Part shown: piece by piece, positions 22,018 to 26,360 of the stretch | How positions within the stretch are numbered: the stretch's first letter is position 1 | How the letters are laid out: every line of letters starts with the position of its first letter | Source of the DNA: an uncultured Collinsella sp. | GTDB lineage: Bacteria; Actinomycetota; Coriobacteriia; Coriobacteriales; Coriobacteriaceae | Assembly: GCA_900548565.1 (NCBI GenBank) | Contig: URKV01000005.1 | Location: 1 to 26,360, forward strand | Direction: 5' to 3' | Length of the DNA: 26,360 nucleotides | The notes under the pieces: model-generated | The model's input: only the letters and a program-made list of their open reading frames with translations | Databases searched by the model: none | Told to the model about the DNA's origin: nothing | Position numbers and translations under genes: made by a program

Positions 22018-23040
22018 ATGACGGCAAGCGACGCGACCGCGACAATTAAAAAGGGTGCACCCGAGCCCGGTTTCGATAAAACGGCTCAGCGCATCCTCAA
22101 CCTTTTCTTTGTACTCAACAGTTCTCCCGAACCGCTGACGACCGAGCAAATCGTCCTGGATTCCGATTTGGGGTACGGCTCGGGCAATATCGACTCAGAC
22201 AAGCGCAAGTTCCGCCGCGATCGCGACAAGCTGCTCGAACGCGGCATCGTTATCAGGGAAGTTCGTGCTGCCGGAGCGCAGGAAACCGAGGAGAGCGCGT
22301 GGACGATCGACCGCGAGCACACGTTTGCCGCGGGCGGTCTCATCACCGCAGACGATGCCGACATCCTGCTCAACGCCATCGACCAGACACTCGCGGCAGG
22401 CTCATCCACCTTTGCCGCGCCGCTTGCCGACATTCGCTCCAAGATTGCCTACCTCACCGGCATGTCGACGACAGGAGAGGCACCGATCCGCCGCTCTCCC
22501 GCCGTCGATGCGGTATGGAGTGCCTTTGCCGAGCGTTGCGCGCTGCGCTTTTTGTACCAAAACGGACGCGGTGAACAACGCGAGCGGACCGTTTGCGTCT
22601 ACGGCATGTTCGAGCGCGAAGGTGCGGCATATTTCTGCGGCCTCGACAATGCCACCGACAATATCAGAACATTCCGCTGCGACCGCATCATTCGCGCCTG
22701 GAGGCCTTCGAAAGCCTACGCCATTCCTGCGGATTTCAACCTCAACGATTACTTATTCTTTGAGTTCGATTTTGCCGACCGCCCACCCGTTGCGGCTACG
22801 TTCTCGTTTGCGCGTGAAGCGCAGGCCGATATGATCAGCGGTCTCACGCGCGGACGAGGCGAACTCATGCGCACCGAAGCAGGTTGGACATGGACCGTTG
22901 ACGTACGCGACTTTGAGGCCGCAGCCTCGTTTTGCATGGCCCATGCCATGGATGGCATGAGGCCTGTCGCCCCCGATGCTCTCAAGCGGGCGTGGAATCA
23001 CCTCATCGAAAGGACGGTGCACGAGTATGCCCGTGCGTAA
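22018..23040 (+). CDS. WYL-domain transcriptional regulator, first of a tandem pair
   Basis: This 340-residue cytoplasmic protein starts with a helix-turn-helix region (about 20-80: FDKTAQRILNLFFVLNSS, LTTEQIV, SDKRKFRRDRDKLLERGI) of the DeoR-like type linked to WYL proteins. A WYL domain follows at about 165-245 (LRFLYQNGRGEQRERTVCVYG, YFCGLDNATDNIRTFRCDRI), then a WCX-like C-terminal domain. WYL domains bind ligands, often nucleic-acid related, and the paired PafB/PafC regulators control DNA-damage genes in actinobacteria. GAGG lies five bases before the ATG. The gene overlaps the next by 14 bases, so the products are probably a heteromeric pair. Equivalence to PafBC is plausible but not shown. 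Confidence 0.9.
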   Translation: MTASDATATIKKGAPEPGFDKTAQRILNLFFVLNSSPEPLTTEQIVLDSDLGYGSGNIDSDKRKFRRDRDKLLERGIVIREVRAAGAQETEESAWTIDREHTFAAGGLITADDADILLNAIDQTLAAGSSTFAAPLADIRSKIAYLTGMSTTGEAPIRRSPAVDAVWSAFAERCALRFLYQNGRGEQRERTVCVYGMFEREGAAYFCGLDNATDNIRTFRCDRIIRAWRPSKAYAIPADFNLNDYLFFEFDFADRPPVAATFSFAREAQADMISGLTRGRGELMRTEAGWTWTVDVRDFEAAASFCMAHAMDGMRPVAPDALKRAWNHLIERTVHEYARA

Positions 23041-23944
23041 ACTCACCAGCGAGCAAAGACTCTCGCGCGCCATCGACATCATGGAGGCCCTCTACGCCGC
23101 CGGCGAGAATGGCATGACACGAGACGAGCTTTGTAGCCGTTTTGATATCACGGGGGCATCGCTCGACGAGATTCTCGAGATTGTCTCAACGCTTGCGGAC
23201 CGAGAATCGGGCGCACGTATTATCTGCGAACGCCGCGGCGAGTGCGTGGTCCTCACCGGTGATGCGGGGCGCGTGCTACCGCTGCGTCTGAGTGCCGCCG
23301 AAGGCGCTGTGCTCAACCATGAACTTGAATCATTGGGGATCGAACCCCAAGCGGCGGCTCGAATACGGCACGCCCTTCTTCCCGAAGAGCTCGGCTACAA
23401 CCAGCGCGTCTTTGACACCGTCGCCCACGGATCGCACTGGCAGCAGCTGAGCTGCGCCATTCGGGACGGCGTTCGCTGCCGCATCTCGTATCGCTCGATG
23501 GATGACGCACAAGCACGCGAGCGTTTGGTCGACCCCTTGCGCATCACAACAAACGGCGACCAAACGTATCTGATTGCCTGGGATGTCGCGGTCGACGAGC
23601 AGCGTACCTATCGCATGGATAAAATCGAGGGCCTGGTCTTGACCGACGACTCCGTCGTGCGCCACGCACCGGAGCCCGCGACCCTCCACGACTCCCTCGC
23701 CCAGGCGGAGCGGAACGCGAAGCTTCTCATGCCGCGCGCCTTGGCAGAGCGCCTAGACTGGCCCGGCATCATGTCGATTGAACCCAATGGGGCGGACTGC
23801 TCAACAGTGAACGTGCGCTACGGCTCCGAACGCTGGCTGTTAAGCCAGGTAATCGCAGCGGGCGGGGCCATCCGCATCTTGGATGACCCCGCCCTGTCAG
23901 AGCGTCTGTGCGATATGGCAAAATCCCTCGTCTGTCCGCTTTAG
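23027..23944 (+). CDS. WYL-domain transcriptional regulator, second of the pair
   Basis: The 305-residue protein from the ATG at 23027 has a winged-helix-like N-terminus (RLSRAIDIMEALYAAGENGMTRDELCSRFDI). A WYL domain follows at about 135-215, with VRCRISYRSMDDAQARERLVDPLRI and TYLIAWDVAVDEQRTYRMDKIEGL; the eponymous WYL is replaced by YLIAW. A WCX-like tail ends the protein. It starts inside the end of the first WYL gene (14-base overlap), so it depends on coupled translation; the nearest Shine-Dalgarno candidate (AAGGA) is 12 bases upstream. Its TAG overlaps the TAA of the convergent dinG-like gene (TTAG), with no terminator between them. Same family and probable joint role as its partner. 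Confidence 0.9.
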   Translation: MPVRKLTSEQRLSRAIDIMEALYAAGENGMTRDELCSRFDITGASLDEILEIVSTLADRESGARIICERRGECVVLTGDAGRVLPLRLSAAEGAVLNHELESLGIEPQAAARIRHALLPEELGYNQRVFDTVAHGSHWQQLSCAIRDGVRCRISYRSMDDAQARERLVDPLRITTNGDQTYLIAWDVAVDEQRTYRMDKIEGLVLTDDSVVRHAPEPATLHDSLAQAERNAKLLMPRALAERLDWPGIMSIEPNGADCSTVNVRYGSERWLLSQVIAAGGAIRILDDPALSERLCDMAKSLVCPL

Positions 23945-26313
23945 TGGCGCCGCTCGTGGCGGGCGCGCCACAGCTGTAGATAGTGCCCGATTTGTGCCGA
24001 CTCGATGCGCTGATAGGAGCTCGTGGGCAGCGACGTTAAGAATTTCTTGCCGTAGCCCTTCGTCACCAGGCGCGGGTCGGCCAAGATGAGTACGCCACAA
24101 TCGGTCGATGAGCGAATGAGGCGACCGGCGGCCTGCTTGACCTCGAGCACGGCCTCGGGCAGCGAATAGCGCGCCCAAGCGCGGTCTTCACGCAGATTGC
24201 GCTCGCATGAGAGCGGGTCTGTGGGGCTCGAGAACGGCAGTTTGGGAATGATGACGCAGCGCAGCGTCTCGCCGCTGGCGTCGAATCCCTCCCAAAAGGC
24301 CTTAAGAGCAAAAAGCGACGAGGTCGGCTCGTTGATAAACCGGTCGCGCAGGCGACGAGGAGATGAGTTGCGCTGCTGGCAGTTGAGCTCCAGACCCGCA
24401 CGGGCCATCTTGGGCTCAACGCGGGCGTACAGGTCTTCCATGTCGCGCCGATTGGTGAACAGTGTGAGCACCGATCCGCCCATGGCAAGATGGGCGTCGA
24501 CCAGCACGCGCTCGAGCGCCGTAAGATAGCTCTCACGATCGCGCGGATCGGGGATATCGCCCGCAACGACTACAGCCATGTTCGAATCGAAGTCGTAGCT
24601 CGAGTCCAAGTGCAACGATGAGGATGTTGAAGCACCGATGCGATCGAGGCCGACCGCGTGGTTAAAGTGTTCAAAGCTTTTGGACACCGTCATGGTCGCC
24701 GAGGCAAAGATAGCCGTGTGAACCTCGGGCAGCCACTCGGTTGCCAAGGCCTCGCCAATATCGATGCGCTCCGCAGTCATCGACTCGCCACCGGCGCGCA
24801 GTCTGCGATTGACTTGCAACGAGTACACGTAGTGTTCGTCGGTACCGTCAATGATGAGTTTGAGGTTCTCGGCCAGCTCATGTAGGCGGCGCGAGATATC
24901 ACCCAGGTCGACAACAACCTCGGGCTTGTCGGCGGCGACGGCTTGTACCAGCGCGTCGACGCTCTTGTCCGCTTGTTCCAATGCGTCGATGGCAGTGTAG
25001 GCCGACTGTAAGAAATCATGCCAGTCGTCAGATTCGCGCAGTTCGGGGCCAATCCATAGATTGGCATTGTCATAACCCCCACGGGCACGGCGGCCGAGCT
25101 CGCGAACGCCATCGAACACGTCGGCGATTGCCATGCTCGCGCGCGCAACCGTCGACGTCGCCTTGGCAGTAAGGCCCAGATAGAGCGTAGAGCCCTCGGA
25201 GGTTGCCAAATCACGGGAAACCTGGCTTAGCGCGCCGGTGCTCGAGCCACCCAGGCGCTCAAACAGAACGCGTGATTCGTCCGCCGACACCACGCGCGCC
25301 CACTGACGGCGCGCCTCGCGCTCGATGGAATGGGCCTCGTCGATTACCCAATGACGAATCGGAGGCAAAATCCTGCCCTCGGCCGCGACATTGCGGAACA
25401 GCAGGGAATGGTTGGTGACCACCACATCGGCATGCGCCGCACGACGGCGAGCGCCGTGGACCAAACATTTATCAGGGAAAAACGGGCAGAGGCGGCGAGC
25501 ACACTCGCGCGAGGCCGTCGTAAAGTCGGGGCGGTTGACGCTGCGCCACCGAATGCCAAGCGAGTCGAGGTCGCCATCGGCTGATTGGCAGACGTACGCC
25601 ATAATGACCGCGACCGCCGTGAGCGTGTCCGCCGGATCGCGCTTGGTGGTAATCTCGACCTGGCCTCGGCTCATGCGCTCAAGCTTGCGCAGGCACGGAT
25701 AGTGGTCATAGCCCTTGAGAGCGCAAAATGACAGACCACCGTCCAGTTGCTCGGCAAGTTTTGGCAGCTCATGGTACATGAGCTGGTCTGCAAGATTGTT
25801 CGATTTGGTCGCAATACCAACCGTGATGTTGTTACGGCGTGCCGCCTCGGCAAAAGGCACCAGATAGGCCATCGATTTGCCGACGCCTGTGCCCGCCTCA
25901 ATTACACGATGAGTGCCCGTGACCAGCGCATCGCGGACCTCGAGCGCCATCGCGATCTGCTCATCACGCGGCTCGTAAGTGGGATACATGCGATTGACCA
26001 GGCCACCTGGCGCATAGTCTGCCTCAATCTCCTCACGACTCGGCATCTTGAGGACCGGCAGTTCGTCGGCGTCCACCCGATCGTCGGCGCGATCGGCCTT
26101 GAGAACGTCAGCACGAGCGGCGCTGAGAGAGAAGATAGAACCAGGGTTCTGCCCTGCCAAGAATGAGAAGATAGGACGATAGGACCAAGGCACATCCGGA
26201 TGCATGTCGGCTAGGCGCGCCATGAGGCCCTGGGGCAAGTCGGTGAGCGCCACGAGCAACACGCGCCATACGCCACACAGGGCGTCGACGTCGGCATTGG
26301 CACGGTGTGATAC
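23941..26313 (-). CDS. dinG: DinG-family Fe-S helicase with N-terminal DnaQ-like exonuclease (5' end cut by contig edge)
   Basis: The genomic part encodes about 790 residues. The first visible residues, SHRANADVDAL, fit the ExoIII motif HxAxxD of a DEDDh (DnaQ-type) exonuclease, so the gene is probably an exonuclease-helicase fusion as in Bacillus-type DinG. The helicase has Walker A EAGTGVGKS and four candidate Fe-S cysteines (YPC, YVC, REC/RLCPFFPDKC region). It also has the DEAH box VIDEAHS, ASATM, and QAAGRLIRSS (motif VI). These are features of XPD/DinG superfamily 2 helicases, which unwind DNA 5' to 3' and remove R-loops or damage intermediates. The start lies outside the window; the first five residues of the naive frame (MYKRQ) are adapter. 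It converges on the WYL pair, with overlapping stop codons. Confidence 0.93.
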   Translation of the reverse strand, partial: VSHRANADVDALCGVWRVLLVALTDLPQGLMARLADMHPDVPWSYRPIFSFLAGQNPGSIFSLSAARADVLKADRADDRVDADELPVLKMPSREEIEADYAPGGLVNRMYPTYEPRDEQIAMALEVRDALVTGTHRVIEAGTGVGKSMAYLVPFAEAARRNNITVGIATKSNNLADQLMYHELPKLAEQLDGGLSFCALKGYDHYPCLRKLERMSRGQVEITTKRDPADTLTAVAVIMAYVCQSADGDLDSLGIRWRSVNRPDFTTASRECARRLCPFFPDKCLVHGARRRAAHADVVVTNHSLLFRNVAAEGRILPPIRHWVIDEAHSIEREARRQWARVVSADESRVLFERLGGSSTGALSQVSRDLATSEGSTLYLGLTAKATSTVARASMAIADVFDGVRELGRRARGGYDNANLWIGPELRESDDWHDFLQSAYTAIDALEQADKSVDALVQAVAADKPEVVVDLGDISRRLHELAENLKLIIDGTDEHYVYSLQVNRRLRAGGESMTAERIDIGEALATEWLPEVHTAIFASATMTVSKSFEHFNHAVGLDRIGASTSSSLHLDSSYDFDSNMAVVVAGDIPDPRDRESYLTALERVLVDAHLAMGGSVLTLFTNRRDMEDLYARVEPKMARAGLELNCQQRNSSPRRLRDRFINEPTSSLFALKAFWEGFDASGETLRCVIIPKLPFSSPTDPLSCERNLREDRAWARYSLPEAVLEVKQAAGRLIRSSTDCGVLILADPRLVTKGYGKKFLTSLPTSSYQRIESAQIGHYLQLWRARHERRH

Positions 26314-26360
26314 CTGTCTCTTATACACATCTGACGCTGCCGACGATCTTACGCGTGTAG
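26314..26360 (-). other. Nextera Read 1 adapter plus i5 index (not genomic)
   Basis: Positions 26314-26346 are the reverse complement of the Nextera Read 1 adapter, beginning with the mosaic end CTGTCTCTTATACACATCT. The next eight bases TCTTACGC are the reverse complement of the i5 index I remember as S517 (GCGTAAGA), followed by GTGTAG from the P5 arm. This is library sequence and should be trimmed. Confidence 0.97.

Overview
The window is one assembled contig, about 60% G+C by eye. Illumina Nextera adapter sequence sits at both ends (1-41 and 26314-26360), so the biological insert is about 42-26313. Gene content and style suggest a Coriobacteriia actinobacterium, most likely Collinsella or a close relative. 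The reasons are Tat-type lipoproteins, tandem WYL regulators, sortase-anchored SpaA/TQXA and Ig-like surface proteins, many GTG starts, and an LAxTG-type sorting signal. The species call is inference; no marker gene is present.

Layout. From the left on the minus strand: a truncated M29 aminopeptidase; a purC to small-membrane-protein pair with a rho-independent terminator; an OmpR-family response regulator with its HAMP histidine kinase; a TSCPD-domain protein overlapping a Tat lipoprotein with no recognised function; and a membrane-anchored solute-binding-like protein coupled by ATGA to a GGDEF diguanylate cyclase. Next comes a surface-protein and purine region: a large Ig-like, sortase-anchored protein (9204-12554), purB, and tRNA-Gly(CCC). 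On the plus strand follows an 1143-residue thioester-domain/SpaA-type adhesin (14950-18381). Then, on the minus strand, there is a small membrane protein and a large membrane protein with a degenerate M28 peptidase fold split by a long acidic insertion. The right end has two overlapping WYL regulators (plus strand) convergent with a DnaQ-DinG type helicase cut by the contig end.

Most interesting region, 9.1-14.7 kb. The Ig-like surface gene lies between purB and a second, nearly perfect 40-bp copy of the purB 3' end (39/40). The copy begins nine bases after the Ig gene's stop and in its frame, which looks like an integration or recombination scar. Upstream of the Ig gene a run of ten G (minus strand) lies between plausible -35 and -10 hexamers, the geometry of a slipped-strand phase-variable promoter. 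On the other side of purB, 19 bp of the tRNA-Gly 3' end are duplicated about 190 bp away, next to a cluster of hairpins and a stray tRNA T-arm. Together these suggest a rearrangement-prone locus holding switchable, covalently anchored surface adhesins. No integrase, transposase or CRISPR array is visible, and the sortases needed to anchor these proteins lie outside the window.

Other points: the diguanylate cyclase has a canonical GGDEF motif but no RxxD inhibitory site; the M28-like protein has lost most metal and catalytic residues; both terminal genes carry adapter-derived peptides if translated naively.
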